Shown piece after piece: positions 54,028 to 62,648 of a stretch of DNA of 64,000 nt. The stretch spans positions 124,001 through 188,000 of the forward strand of contig NZ_FWXN01000008.1 in the NCBI RefSeq assembly GCF_900176385.1, read 5' to 3'. The notes beneath the pieces are model-generated. The model saw only the letters and a list, made by a program, of their open reading frames with translations, had not been told where the DNA came from and did not search any database. The stretch comes from Janibacter indicus. GTDB taxonomy: Bacteria; Actinomycetota; Actinomycetes; Actinomycetales; Dermatophilaceae. The first letter of the stretch is position 1; the number at the start of each line of letters is the position of its first letter. A program made the translations under genes and the position numbers.

Positions 54028-54785
54028 GATGGGTCCTCCTGGGTGTTCTCGTCGGTTTCCGGATGGTCTGCGTCGGCGGCGGTGAACCAGCGGCCGATGG
54101 TGCTGGGGTGGACGGCGAGCTCGGCGGCGATCTGTTTGTTCGACCAGCCCTTCTCCCGCAGTCGTGCCGCTCGGAGACGACGAGGCGCAGGCTCGCCCTG
54201 CGCCGAGGGCTCGTCCACCACGAGAGCAAGGCCCGCCGGTGCGGGGTCAACAGGCCTCGTCGGCGGCTCCGGCGGCGACTCGCGCTCGGCCCGCGGTGGT
54301 CGGGTTATCAGGGCGTGCGCGTCCTGAGCTGGGTTCAGAGCTTCGGCATCGGTGCCGGGCTCTCGTTGGCCGGTGGCGCGGGAGAAGCGCATGAGCACGA
54401 CCAGCAGGTGTGTGGTGGCGACCTCGACCAGGGGTGGGACGGCCGAGACCAGCGCCGCGAGGAGACCGGGCACGCTCGTGTCGGCGGCGAGGATCGCGTG
54501 CGTGGCGTTGGCTGCGACCGACACCAGGGCTCCGGCGATCAGCAGTGCCCAGGCGTACCAGGCCGTCGTGTGCCCGTCGAGGGCGACGACGGCGACCGTG
54601 GCCACCACGATCAGACCATCGACGAGCATGGGCCACAGCCACGCCTGGCCGGCCGCGATGCCCGAGCGCTGCGCCAGATCGGCCAATGCGGTGTAGGACA
54701 ACCAGAACGCGCCGGTCGCGATGACGACGTTGCCGACCGCGGCGGCTGCCACGGCGGATCGCCGGCCCTTCACGCCCTCGGCCAT
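54024..54785 (-). CDS. DUF2637 membrane protein with C-terminal HTH
   Basis: 253 residues. Four membrane helices (about 15-130) of the DUF2637 type common in actinobacterial plasmids and conjugative elements, a linker, and a C-terminal helix-turn-helix RAARLREKGWSNKQIAAELA then VHPSTIGRWF. A membrane-tethered DNA-binding protein is plausible. ATG shares one base with the primase stop (TGATG). Confidence 0.75.
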   Translation of the reverse strand: MAEGVKGRRSAVAAAAVGNVVIATGAFWLSYTALADLAQRSGIAAGQAWLWPMLVDGLIVVATVAVVALDGHTTAWYAWALLIAGALVSVAANATHAILAADTSVPGLLAALVSAVPPLVEVATTHLLVVLMRFSRATGQREPGTDAEALNPAQDAHALITRPPRAERESPPEPPTRPVDPAPAGLALVVDEPSAQGEPAPRRLRAARLREKGWSNKQIAAELAVHPSTIGRWFTAADADHPETDENTQEDPS

Positions 54786-55723
54786 CACAGACCCCGTGGC
54801 GATGTCGGAGCCCGCGAGGCCGCCACACGGCAACGATCCACGGTCGGTGGGCCTGTCGACTGCTCGGTCCGAGTCGTCGGGGTGGTGGCGTGGACGCGGT
54901 GGTAGGCGTTGACGACGATGCGGCCGATCTCGCGGGCATCGAAATCTGGTTGCTCGGTGGCCTCGGTCAACGTGCCGGCCGCAACAGAGGGGTCCACGCC
55001 GTTCTCGGCCATCTTGCACGCGGCCCAGAACACACCTGAGTTGCGTTGCCCCTCGGGTACCCGAGCAGCCCAGCCGGCCAGCCGTCCCGCTGCCTCGCTC
55101 GGATTGGCCGCAAGCCCTGCGGGACGGGGCCGCGGCGGTGGCTTCGGATCGAGGAAGTCACGCAGGGCTTGGGCATCCACCGTCGAGACCCGGCCGGGAT
55201 TGATCCTCTCGACCCGATAGACCGCCTCGGTGCCACCGACGGCACGTCGCGAGGGCGGGACGATGATGTAGCCGCCATCACCGCGAAAGTCGATCGCTGC
55301 CCGCCCCGCCTGCCACGAGCGCTGCTCCACGCCCTCGGTGGCCGGGAAGTACAGATGCAGGCCGCCCGAGGCAGAACGTGCGGCCAGCCCCCACCCCGAC
55401 ACCAGTCCGGCCCGGTCGGCGCGGTTGAGCGCGTCGTAGCCGTTGACAGGGCCATGGACATCAACGTCCACGACCACCGCCCCCGAGGCGGCACCCGTGG
55501 GCATCCCGATGTTCGCGGCCGGGAAACGGTGCCACCAGGCCTGCACCTGGGCCAGATCCGTGGTCGCGTTCTTGAACCCCTGCCCGGTGACGGGCTGCTT
55601 GCCGCCCGGTGCGCACGGGAACACCGGCACCCCGGCGCGAGCGAAGATGACGGCTGCCTCCGGTAGCGGCGTCGTCGCATCGATCTGCTGCACCGCCCAG
55701 ATGAATCCTCGCCGGCTGGCCAT
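54785..55723 (-). CDS. Bifunctional DNA primase/polymerase-type protein
   Basis: 312 residues. N-terminal prim-pol blocks: AVIFARAGVPVFPCAPGGKQ, QVQAWWHRFPAANIGMPTG, VVVDVDVHG (metal-binding acidic pair), and GGLHLYFP and FRGDGGYIIVPPS. This fold appears in element replication genes. ATG at 55723 shares one base with the ArdC-like stop. No helicase domain is fused, so it needs a partner. Confidence 0.83.
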   Translation of the reverse strand: MASRRGFIWAVQQIDATTPLPEAAVIFARAGVPVFPCAPGGKQPVTGQGFKNATTDLAQVQAWWHRFPAANIGMPTGAASGAVVVDVDVHGPVNGYDALNRADRAGLVSGWGLAARSASGGLHLYFPATEGVEQRSWQAGRAAIDFRGDGGYIIVPPSRRAVGGTEAVYRVERINPGRVSTVDAQALRDFLDPKPPPRPRPAGLAANPSEAAGRLAGWAARVPEGQRNSGVFWAACKMAENGVDPSVAAGTLTEATEQPDFDAREIGRIVVNAYHRVHATTPTTRTEQSTGPPTVDRCRVAASRAPTSPRGL

Positions 55724-56811
55724 CACAGCCTCCGCTCCGGCCGGGCTGTCGAGGCCGGGCGTCTCGCCGTATCGGGCCCTGCACTCTGCTGGGGTGTCCG
55801 CTCGCGGCCCGCGCTGGTGCGAGCTGGGCCGTCCTTGGCCAGACCGGGTGGGGTGCCGTCGGGCAGTCGAACAGTGTCGAGACCATCGAGGATGTCGATC
55901 GCTACCCGACGTACCCGCTCCCCGGTGGCCTTGACGACTTCGACCGGCTCTGTGCCATCGACCGTTGCCGCCCACCCCGACACGTACGGGATCGTGTAGT
56001 CGCTGGTGTCCATTCCATGAGCGGCGCCGACCATGAGCGCGACGGACTCGGCTTCGACCTCCGCGATCCCACGATGCTGGCGAGCCTCCTCCTGGTCGGG
56101 GCTGTGCATCAGCACATGCCCGAGCTCATGAGCCAGCGTCTTGACCTGGGAGGCGGCGTCCATGTTCTCCCGCACCGCAACCGATCGGTCGGTGAAGTTG
56201 GTCCGTCCGTTCGCGCCGTCGATCATGCCCTCATGCGGCACACGCATCAGCTCATACCCGGCGGCCTGCACCTGCCCGGCCAGTCCCTCCCACAACCCCT
56301 CGGGCGCTTCGCCTTGCAGCAGCGTCGGTTCCGGTGCCTTGGGTATCGGGTCGCCGCCGGTCTGGGCGACATCGAAGACCCGCGCGGGGACCACACCGAC
56401 CATGCGTGTGCGGACGGCCTCGCCGGGCTTGGGCTTCTCATACCGGCCCAGGCGCCGCCAGGAGTCAGGGTCCTTCGGTGTCGCCGTGGCGAACCGTGCC
56501 TTGAACGGAGCGAGGATACCGTAGTGCTTCTGGCCTTTGAGGATGTGCCGACCCATCTTCTGCCACTGCCCGGCGCCGGCCACATAGGTCGGGAACGGCG
56601 AGGCCACTTTCCCGGCCGCATAGTTCGCCTCGTGCTGTTTCCAGATGAGAAGCGTGTTGTTGAACGACCGTGACCGGAACCGGGCGGCGAACCTCAGCGC
56701 GTCGGCCCAGTCCTCGCCCGTGATGAGCTGCTCGACCGCGCCGGTCAGCGTCTCGTGGAGCTCATCGAGCCTCGCTTCCCGCTTCTGGCGGGCCTCTTCC
56801 CTCGTCGCCAT
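55723..56811 (-). CDS. ArdC-like antirestriction/ssDNA-binding metalloprotease
   Basis: 362 residues. N-terminal ArdC-type ssDNA-binding region (ARFRSRSFNNTLLIWKQH) and a zinc metalloprotease motif HELGH at 228-232 with a downstream Glu-rich helix (IAEVEAESVALMVGAAHGMD). Such proteins protect incoming single-stranded DNA from host restriction in the recipient. First gene of the operon. The ATG at 56811 follows GAGAGGAGG. Confidence 0.85.
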   Translation of the reverse strand: MATREEARQKREARLDELHETLTGAVEQLITGEDWADALRFAARFRSRSFNNTLLIWKQHEANYAAGKVASPFPTYVAGAGQWQKMGRHILKGQKHYGILAPFKARFATATPKDPDSWRRLGRYEKPKPGEAVRTRMVGVVPARVFDVAQTGGDPIPKAPEPTLLQGEAPEGLWEGLAGQVQAAGYELMRVPHEGMIDGANGRTNFTDRSVAVRENMDAASQVKTLAHELGHVLMHSPDQEEARQHRGIAEVEAESVALMVGAAHGMDTSDYTIPYVSGWAATVDGTEPVEVVKATGERVRRVAIDILDGLDTVRLPDGTPPGLAKDGPARTSAGRERTPQQSAGPDTARRPASTARPERRL

Positions 56812-57057
56812 CGTCCGGCCTCCTCTCGGCAGGCCACCGCGTAGAAGCGGCAGACCCTGCACCAGCGAGGTGCGCCAGGCGCATCCGGCGAGTCAGACGG
56901 TCAGCGAACGACAGGATCGGTATGTTGGCCATCAGGAACGCGGCGGCACCTGACGTGGACTCACTGGACTACCAGCGACGGCTCTCCTACTGGGCGAGCG
57001 GAGGTCAAGTACGGTCGGACGCCGGACGAAGTGATGATTTCCCGGACGCGACTGCCC
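56812..57057. other. Intergenic gap between conjugation operon and AraC gene
   Basis: A 246-base gap. A 56-codon open frame (ATG at 56932, minus strand, beginning MANIPILSFADRLTRRMRLA) runs into the ArdC gene; nothing else supports it as a gene. The operon promoter should be here; I could not pick one with confidence. Confidence 0.4.
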
Positions 57058-58038
57058 CTACAGCGGGCGTTCTTCACCAACGGGGCGCATGGCCCGATAG
57101 CGGCTCGGGCTGAGCCCGATGTGCTCGATGAACGCCTCCGTCGCCCGCGACCGGCTCGACCACCCGACCCGCCGGCCGACGCGGGCAACGGGGAGATCGG
57201 TTTCGCGCAGCAGCCGGGCCATCTCCTGAACACGCAGCATCGTCAGATAGGCGATCGGGGTCTTCCCGAACGCCTCAGCGAACACGCGAGTCAGCTGCTG
57301 CGGGGACAACCGCACAGTCTCGGCCAGCTCACCAAGCGTCCATGGATGTGCGATGTTCTCGTGGAGAGCTTCACGAGCGAGCAGCGATTCACGACGCAGT
57401 GGAGCAAACCGACGACTGCGCGGCAGCACCGGACGCGAGCGCGCCCGCTGCAACGGTGTCAGCCTCACAGGCGAGACGCGGATGAATGGTCCGAGCACAT
57501 CCATGACGGCGAACCAGAGTGCCTGGAGTCGATTGAATCTCTCTCGGAATTGCTCCTCAACGCTGAGGGCCACCATCTCGTCCAGCCACGGCACAACCAT
57601 CCCGGCCCGATCTCTGCCGAGCCGCAGGATCTGCGCAGGTTCAGAGTAGACCTTCTCCGCGAAGCTGGGCGCTTCAAGCCGGTCATGCAGCACCGCAGAG
57701 TGCTGCCAGAAGAACTGATCGAGAGCGAAATCGGTATCGACGTAGATCGAGGTGAACGTGACGAGTTCTTCGGGCTCGCTGCTGAACAGCACGTTCGGGC
57801 CAAGGAGAATTGCGTCACCGACGTTGACTGCCTGACGACCGAACTCGCTGAACATGATCGCCGATCCCGATCGGATGAACACGATCTTGAGGCAGTCGTA
57901 GACCATCGGACCGACAGGCCTATGCATCGTGCGTGTGTCCGCGACCAGAGGGATATGCCAATGCGCAGCACAGGAGCCGCTAACTGTCTCCGGCGTAACT
58001 GCGCACTCCAGCTGGGATTCGTCTGATCCACTCACCAA
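57058..58038 (-). CDS. AraC-family transcriptional regulator
   Basis: 326 residues. N-terminal sensor (AraC-binding-like: RPVGPMVYDCLKIVFIRSGS), C-terminal double HTH with HPWTLGELAETVRLSPQQLT and AEAFGKTPIAYLTMLRVQEM, and the second helix RVGRRVGWSSRSRATEAFIE. GC is lower than in the chromosomal genes. Divergent to copZ but 369 bases away; regulation of the copper genes is unproven, since CsoR is present. Confidence 0.85.
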   Translation of the reverse strand: MVSGSDESQLECAVTPETVSGSCAAHWHIPLVADTRTMHRPVGPMVYDCLKIVFIRSGSAIMFSEFGRQAVNVGDAILLGPNVLFSSEPEELVTFTSIYVDTDFALDQFFWQHSAVLHDRLEAPSFAEKVYSEPAQILRLGRDRAGMVVPWLDEMVALSVEEQFRERFNRLQALWFAVMDVLGPFIRVSPVRLTPLQRARSRPVLPRSRRFAPLRRESLLAREALHENIAHPWTLGELAETVRLSPQQLTRVFAEAFGKTPIAYLTMLRVQEMARLLRETDLPVARVGRRVGWSSRSRATEAFIEHIGLSPSRYRAMRPVGEERPL

Positions 58039-58333
58039 TCTCGAACGCCTGCGAATCGAGTTGGCACGGCCGGCTTCGTACCATGAGCACCAGCGACTGA
58101 TCGGCGTTTGGTGGGTGTCCGGCCCGTACCGGTCGTCACTGCCTTCGCCGACGCGGCAAGGCAGTCCACGGTTCTCATAAGGCCGGGGCTCACTACTCTC
58201 CGACGCGCAGCGACACCGCCCAGCGGGTCGCCCCGCAGCATCGTTGCGCCACGAGGCTCACCTCGGACGCTCCAACCATTGCCCGCAGCACATCTGCGAT
58301 GCGGCTCACACGATCGCCTCCCTTCTTGCGGAA
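58039..58333. other. Region between AraC gene and copper promoter, no gene supported
   Basis: Nearly 300 bases before the copper operators. Short open frames on both strands show no protein-like features. It may hold the AraC promoter and element filler sequence; I see no repeat or IS end. Confidence 0.4.
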
Positions 58334-58350
58334 TACCTGCCAGGGGTATA
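58334..58350 (+). promoter_or_regulatory. CsoR-like copper operator 1
   Basis: ATACCTGCCAGGGGTAT, an imperfect palindrome of the ATACC...GGGTAT type bound by CsoR repressors. It lies immediately upstream of candidate -35 sequences (TTGACT 58355-58360; TTGTAC 58360-58365). Confidence 0.65.
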
Positions 58351-58367
58351 CCGTTGACTTGTACACG

Positions 58368-58384
58368 TACCCGGTAGGGGTACT
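58368..58384 (+). promoter_or_regulatory. CsoR-like copper operator 2
   Basis: GTACCCGGTAGGGGTAC, GTACCC/GGGTAC palindrome, 34 bases after operator 1, overlapping a candidate -10 (TACTAC at 58382-58387, 16-17 bases after TTGTAC). A strong AAGGAGG ribosome site at 58394-58400 leads into copZ. CsoR encoded at 62.2 kb is the expected repressor, released by Cu(I). Confidence 0.72.
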
Positions 58385-58407
58385 ACTGCATAGAAGGAGG
58401 ATACCTG

Positions 58408-58617
58408 ATGGCTTCGAACGATTACCAGGTGACGGGCATGACCTGCGGGCACTGCGAGATGTCGATCCGCGAGGAGGTCGGCGAGATCCCCGGCGTCCAG
58501 GACATCCAGGTCAGCGCGCAGACCGGCAAGCTCAACGTCACCTCCGAGGGCGAGATCGACGATGCCAAGGTCCTCGCGGCGGTCGAGGAGGCCGGCTACT
58601 CGGCGGTGCGCGTCTGA
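58408..58617 (+). CDS. copZ: Copper chaperone CopZ
   Basis: 69-residue heavy-metal-associated domain: MTCGHC with Cys13 and Cys16 binding Cu(I), then the classic beta-alpha-beta layout (GKLNVTSEGEIDDAKVLAAV). Delivers cytoplasmic Cu(I) to CopA. Start codon right after a strong AAGGAGG site; stop shares one base with the next gene (TGATG). Confidence 0.95.
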   Translation: MASNDYQVTGMTCGHCEMSIREEVGEIPGVQDIQVSAQTGKLNVTSEGEIDDAKVLAAVEEAGYSAVRV

Positions 58618-59558
58618 TGAAGGCCGGAGGACGGCTCGCGCTCTACGGGGCCGGGTTGGTGGTGGCGTTCGGCGGGGCCTTCGGCCTCGCCGGCGCCGTC
58701 ATTCCCGACAGCTTCGTAGCAGCATGGGCAGAAGGAAGTGACGTGAACACACACGGTGAAGGGCACGGCGGCGCTGCGCAGGAAACTGCGGAGCCCGCTC
58801 TGAACGGGGTCTCCGCAAGCGCGGACGGCTTCGTGCTCTCCCCGGTCCAGGCTCCCACGGCTGCAGGCGAGGATGGAAAGCTGAGCTTCCAGATCCTCGA
58901 CGAGTCTGGCGAAGCGGTGACCGAGTACACCACCGCACACGAGAAGGACCTGCATCTGATCGCCGTTCGCACCGATGGTACCGGTTTCCAGCACGTGCAC
59001 CCCGAACTCGACACGAGCACAGGCACTTGGTCGGTGCCGTGGACCTGGGACGAAGCCGGCACCTACCGCGTGTACGCCGACTTCACACCCGCGGGCGAGG
59101 GAGCCGAAGGCATCACCCTGACTCGCGCCGTCGAGGTGGCGGGCGACTTCACCCCCGTCGAGACCGAGGCTCAGATCACCGACGAGGTCGACGGATACAC
59201 CGTCTCCCTGAACGGCGACCTCACTGCGGGCACCTCAAGCGAGCTCACCATCTCGGTCGAGCGCGACGGGGAGCCGGTGACCACGCTGGAGCCCTACCTG
59301 GGCGCGTTCGGTCACCTGGTGGCGCTGCGCGAAGGCGACCTCGCCTACCTGCACGTCCACGCCGAGGGCGACGAGCCCCAGGCCGGGGACACGGCCGGAC
59401 CCGAGATCGGATTCGCAGCGGAGGCCCCGACCGCCGACCGCTACCTGCTCTACCTGGACTTCCAGGTCGACGGGCAGGTGCACACCGCCGAGTTCGTGAT
59501 CGACGCCAAGCATGGTGACGGCTCGCAGACAGACGATTCGCATACCGACGGCCACTGA
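58617..59558 (+). CDS. Secreted His-rich heavy-metal resistance protein
   Basis: 313 residues. Signal-peptide-like N-terminus (helix 5-29), a His-rich stretch (NTHGEGHGG) and two beta-rich domains with internal histidines ([16 protein letters not shown] and [10 protein letters not shown]) plus a His-rich C-terminus (SHTDGH). Homologues accompany copper operons and probably bind Cu outside the cytoplasm. ATG is coupled to copZ. Confidence 0.75.
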   Translation: MKAGGRLALYGAGLVVAFGGAFGLAGAVIPDSFVAAWAEGSDVNTHGEGHGGAAQETAEPALNGVSASADGFVLSPVQAPTAAGEDGKLSFQILDESGEAVTEYTTAHEKDLHLIAVRTDGTGFQHVHPELDTSTGTWSVPWTWDEAGTYRVYADFTPAGEGAEGITLTRAVEVAGDFTPVETEAQITDEVDGYTVSLNGDLTAGTSSELTISVERDGEPVTTLEPYLGAFGHLVALREGDLAYLHVHAEGDEPQAGDTAGPEIGFAAEAPTADRYLLYLDFQVDGQVHTAEFVIDAKHGDGSQTDDSHTDGH

Positions 59559-59605
59559 CCCGCAGGGACTGGCGTCGCACGAGAGCTGAAGAGAGAAGGA
59601 AGAGG

Positions 59606-61876
59606 ATGAGCACATCAGCGCCCCCCACCGGTGGGCCGGACATCGAGCTGGAGATCGGCGGGATGACCTGCGCCTCCTGTGCGAACCGGATCGAGAAGAA
59701 GCTGAACAAGCTCGACGGCGTCGCGGCCACGGTCAACTACGCCACGGAGAAGGCCAAGGTCACCGTGCCTGCCGGCTACGATCCGGCACTGCTGGTCGCC
59801 GAGGTCGAGAAGACCGGCTACACGGCTGCGCTGCCCAAGCCCAAGGACACCACGGCGAACACGTCGGAGACCGAGGCCGGGGAGGAGGAAGACACTGAGC
59901 TCACCTCGCTGCGCCATCGGCTAGTCGGCGCCATTGTGCTCACGGTTCCCGTGATCGCCATGGCCATGATCCCCGCACTGCAGTTCGTATATTGGCAGTG
60001 GGCCTCGCTCGCGCTTGCCGCCCCGGTGATCATCTGGGCAGCCTGGCCGTTCCACAAGGCCGCATGGACGAACCTCAAGCACGGCACCGCGACGATGGAC
60101 ACACTCATCTCGATGGGCACCTCGGTCGCACTGCTGTGGTCCGTCTACGCACTATTCTTCGGAACCGCTGGCACACCCGGGATGACGCACCCGTTCGAGT
60201 TCACGATCGCTCCCTCGGATGGCGCGGCGAACATCTATCTCGAAGTTGGCGCGGGCGTGACGATGTTTATCCTCGCCGGCCGCTACTTCGAGAAGCGCTC
60301 CAAGCGCCAGGCCGGGGCCGCGCTGCGCGCCCTCCTGGAGCTCGGCGCGAAGGAAGTCGCCGTGCTCCGCGACGGCGTTGAGGTGAAGATCCCCACCTCT
60401 GACCTCCAGGTCGGCGACGAGTTCATCGTTCGTCCGGGCGAGAAGATCGCCACCGACGGCATCGTGACCTCCGGCTCCTCCGCGGTGGACGCCTCCATGC
60501 TCACCGGCGAGTCCGTACCGGTCGAGGTCCGCGAGGGCGACTCGGTCACCGGTGCCACCGTCAACGCGGGCGGCCGCCTTGTCGTGCGGGCGACCCGTGT
60601 CGGCTCGGACACGCAGCTTGCGCAGATGGCGAAGCTCGTCGAGGACGCGCAGACTGGCAAGGCCGAGGTGCAGCGTCTGGCCGACAAGATCTCCGGCGTG
60701 TTCGTGCCGATCGTCATCGTCGTCGCGTTCATCACCCTCGGCGCCTGGCTGGGAGGCGGATTCCCCGTCGCCGCCGCGTTCACCGCAGCGGTCGCCGTGC
60801 TCGTCATCGCGTGCCCCTGCGCGCTCGGGCTCGCGACTCCGACCGCGCTGCTCGTCGGCACCGGCCGCGGGGCGCAGATGGGCATCCTCATCAAGGGCCC
60901 GGAGGTGCTGGAGTCCACCCGCAAGGTCGATACCGTCGTGCTCGACAAGACCGGTACCGTCACCAGCGGCAAGATGACCCTTACCGATGTGATCACCGAA
61001 GCCGGTGTGGACCGTGCCGAGCTGCTGCGCCTCGCGGGTGCGCTGGAGGACTCCTCGGAGCACCCGATCGCTCAGGCGATCGCCAAGGGCGCCACCCAGG
61101 AAGTCGGCCAGCTGCCCACGCCAGAAGACTTCGCCAATGTCGAGGGCAAGGGCGTGCAGGGCATCGTCGAGGGCACCCCGGTCGTCGTCGGACGCGAATC
61201 GCTGCTGGCCGATTGGTCGCAGAAGCTCTCTCCGGAGGTCGCACAGGCGAAGGCTCAGGCCGAGGGTGAAGGCAAGACGGTCGTCGCGATCGGCTGGGAC
61301 GGTGCTGCGCGCGGCATCCTCGTCGTCGCCGACACCGTCAAGCCCACGAGCGCAGAGGCGATCCGCGGGCTCAAGGAGATCGGCCTGACCCCGGTGCTGC
61401 TCACCGGTGACAATGAGGCCGTGGCCCGCCAGATCGCCGCCGAGGTCGGCATCGAGGAGGTTATCGCCGAGGTGCTGCCCAAGGACAAGGTCGACGTCGT
61501 CACCCGTCTTCAATCCGAGGGCAAGATCGTCGCGATGGTCGGCGACGGCGTCAACGACGCCCCCGCGCTCGCGCAGGCCGACCTGGGCCTGGCGATGGGC
61601 ACCGGCACCGACGTCGCGATCGAGGCCTCCGACATCACCCTGGTCCGCGGTGATCTGCGGGCCGCGGTCGACGCGATCCGTCTGTCCCGTAAGACCCTGT
61701 CGACGATCAAGACCAACCTGTTCTGGGCATTCGCCTACAACACCGCCGCGATCCCGGTCGCAGCGCTGGGCATGCTCAACCCCATGCTCGCAGGCGCGGC
61801 GATGGCGTTCTCCAGCGTCTTCGTCGTCGGCAACAGCCTCCGCCTGCGCGGGTTCAAGAGCGTCGCCACGAAGTGA
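59606..61876 (+). CDS. copA: Copper-exporting P1B-type ATPase CopA
   Basis: 756 residues. One N-terminal HMA domain with Cys22 and Cys25 (GGMTCASC), eight membrane helices, actuator TGES, the transmembrane metal site Cys403-Pro-Cys405 ([10 protein letters not shown]), phosphorylation site Asp447 (DKTGTVTSG), HP locus EHPIAQA and hinge [10 protein letters not shown]. Pumps Cu(I) out of the cell. Start ATG after AGAAGGAAG. Confidence 0.97.
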   Translation: MSTSAPPTGGPDIELEIGGMTCASCANRIEKKLNKLDGVAATVNYATEKAKVTVPAGYDPALLVAEVEKTGYTAALPKPKDTTANTSETEAGEEEDTELTSLRHRLVGAIVLTVPVIAMAMIPALQFVYWQWASLALAAPVIIWAAWPFHKAAWTNLKHGTATMDTLISMGTSVALLWSVYALFFGTAGTPGMTHPFEFTIAPSDGAANIYLEVGAGVTMFILAGRYFEKRSKRQAGAALRALLELGAKEVAVLRDGVEVKIPTSDLQVGDEFIVRPGEKIATDGIVTSGSSAVDASMLTGESVPVEVREGDSVTGATVNAGGRLVVRATRVGSDTQLAQMAKLVEDAQTGKAEVQRLADKISGVFVPIVIVVAFITLGAWLGGGFPVAAAFTAAVAVLVIACPCALGLATPTALLVGTGRGAQMGILIKGPEVLESTRKVDTVVLDKTGTVTSGKMTLTDVITEAGVDRAELLRLAGALEDSSEHPIAQAIAKGATQEVGQLPTPEDFANVEGKGVQGIVEGTPVVVGRESLLADWSQKLSPEVAQAKAQAEGEGKTVVAIGWDGAARGILVVADTVKPTSAEAIRGLKEIGLTPVLLTGDNEAVARQIAAEVGIEEVIAEVLPKDKVDVVTRLQSEGKIVAMVGDGVNDAPALAQADLGLAMGTGTDVAIEASDITLVRGDLRAAVDAIRLSRKTLSTIKTNLFWAFAYNTAAIPVAALGMLNPMLAGAAMAFSSVFVVGNSLRLRGFKSVATK

Positions 61877-61929
61877 CGAACGAGAACCCACCCATCCACA
61901 CGAATCCAACAACGAAGGAACACCAGAGA

Positions 61930-62181
61930 ATGAGCAGCTGCTGCAGCACGAACGAGACTAACCCCGCCGCCGAGAACGGTGGACGCGAGAACCTGCTCGG
62001 CGGGGGAGCCGATGACATGACCACCTGCCCGGTCATGGTCGGAACCCCGGTCAGCAAGAAGACCGCCGAAGCCGCCGGACTCTACCGCGACTTCGACGGC
62101 GAGCGCTACTACTTCTGCTGCGCCGGCTGCGGCCCCGCGTTCGATTCGGATCCGGCCAAGTACGCCGCCAACATGGCGTAA
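61930..62181 (+). CDS. Small Cys-rich YHS-domain protein
   Basis: 83 residues. CC at 4-5, a TCPV motif (Cys33) and a C-terminal FCCAGC (63, 64, 67) followed by PAFDSDPAKYA, as in YHS domains. Likely metal-binding. ATG 61930 with AAGGAACACC upstream; an in-frame GTG at 61873 overlapping the copA stop is an alternative. Confidence 0.8.
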   Translation: MSSCCSTNETNPAAENGGRENLLGGGADDMTTCPVMVGTPVSKKTAEAAGLYRDFDGERYYFCCAGCGPAFDSDPAKYAANMA

Positions 62182-62192
62182 TCCACCAGCGT

Positions 62193-62225
62193 GCGGGGTG
62201 CCGCGGCACCGCTGCGGCACCCCGC
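62193..62225 (+). terminator. Hairpin between YHS gene and csoR
   Basis: GCGGGGTGCCGC (62193-62204) and GCGGCACCCCGC (62214-62225): perfect 12-bp stem, 9-base loop, no T-tract. It may lower read-through from copA into csoR and downstream genes. Confidence 0.65.
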
Positions 62226-62247
62226 CACCTGATCGGAGCGAACCGAC

Positions 62248-62601
62248 ATGACCACTACGACCCCCACCACCGAAACCCACCTCGACACCTACCCCGCAGG
62301 AGGCGACGGCGACGCGTCCGACCACGGATACATCAGCGACAAGACGAAGTACCGCAATCGCCTGCGACGCCTCGAAGGCCAGATCCGCGGCATTGATCGG
62401 ATGGTCGACGAGGACCGCTACTGCATAGACATCCTCACCCAGATCTCCGCAGCCACCAGGGCACTCGAGAACGTCGCCCTCGGCCTGCTCGACGATCACC
62501 TCAAGCATTGCGTCCTCGACGCCGCAGTCGCCGGCGGACCAGTCAGCGAGCAGAGGCTCGGCGAGGCATCCGAGGCCATCGCCCGCCTCGTTCGCTCCTG
62601 A
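62248..62601 (+). CDS. csoR: Copper-sensing repressor CsoR
   Basis: 117 residues, all-helical. The Cu(I) ligand set is present as Cys59 (DRYCIDIL), His84 and Cys88 (DDHLKHC). An N-terminal extension of about 25 residues precedes the core RLEGQIRGIDRMVDE. Represses the copper operon through the two palindromes upstream of copZ. ATG 62248 preceded by GGAGCG. Confidence 0.92.
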   Translation: MTTTTPTTETHLDTYPAGGDGDASDHGYISDKTKYRNRLRRLEGQIRGIDRMVDEDRYCIDILTQISAATRALENVALGLLDDHLKHCVLDAAVAGGPVSEQRLGEASEAIARLVRS

Positions 62602-62648
62602 CGCCGACGCACCAGTTCGACCACGACCAGCAGCCCAGGAGTTCCTCT

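Noticed and set aside
58108-58377. 89-codon frame before copZ
   Set aside because: Covers the copper promoter and operators and has no ribosome site or domain.
56900-58407. An IS element at the boundary between the conjugation operon and copper genes
   Set aside because: No transposase frame or terminal inverted repeats could be found.
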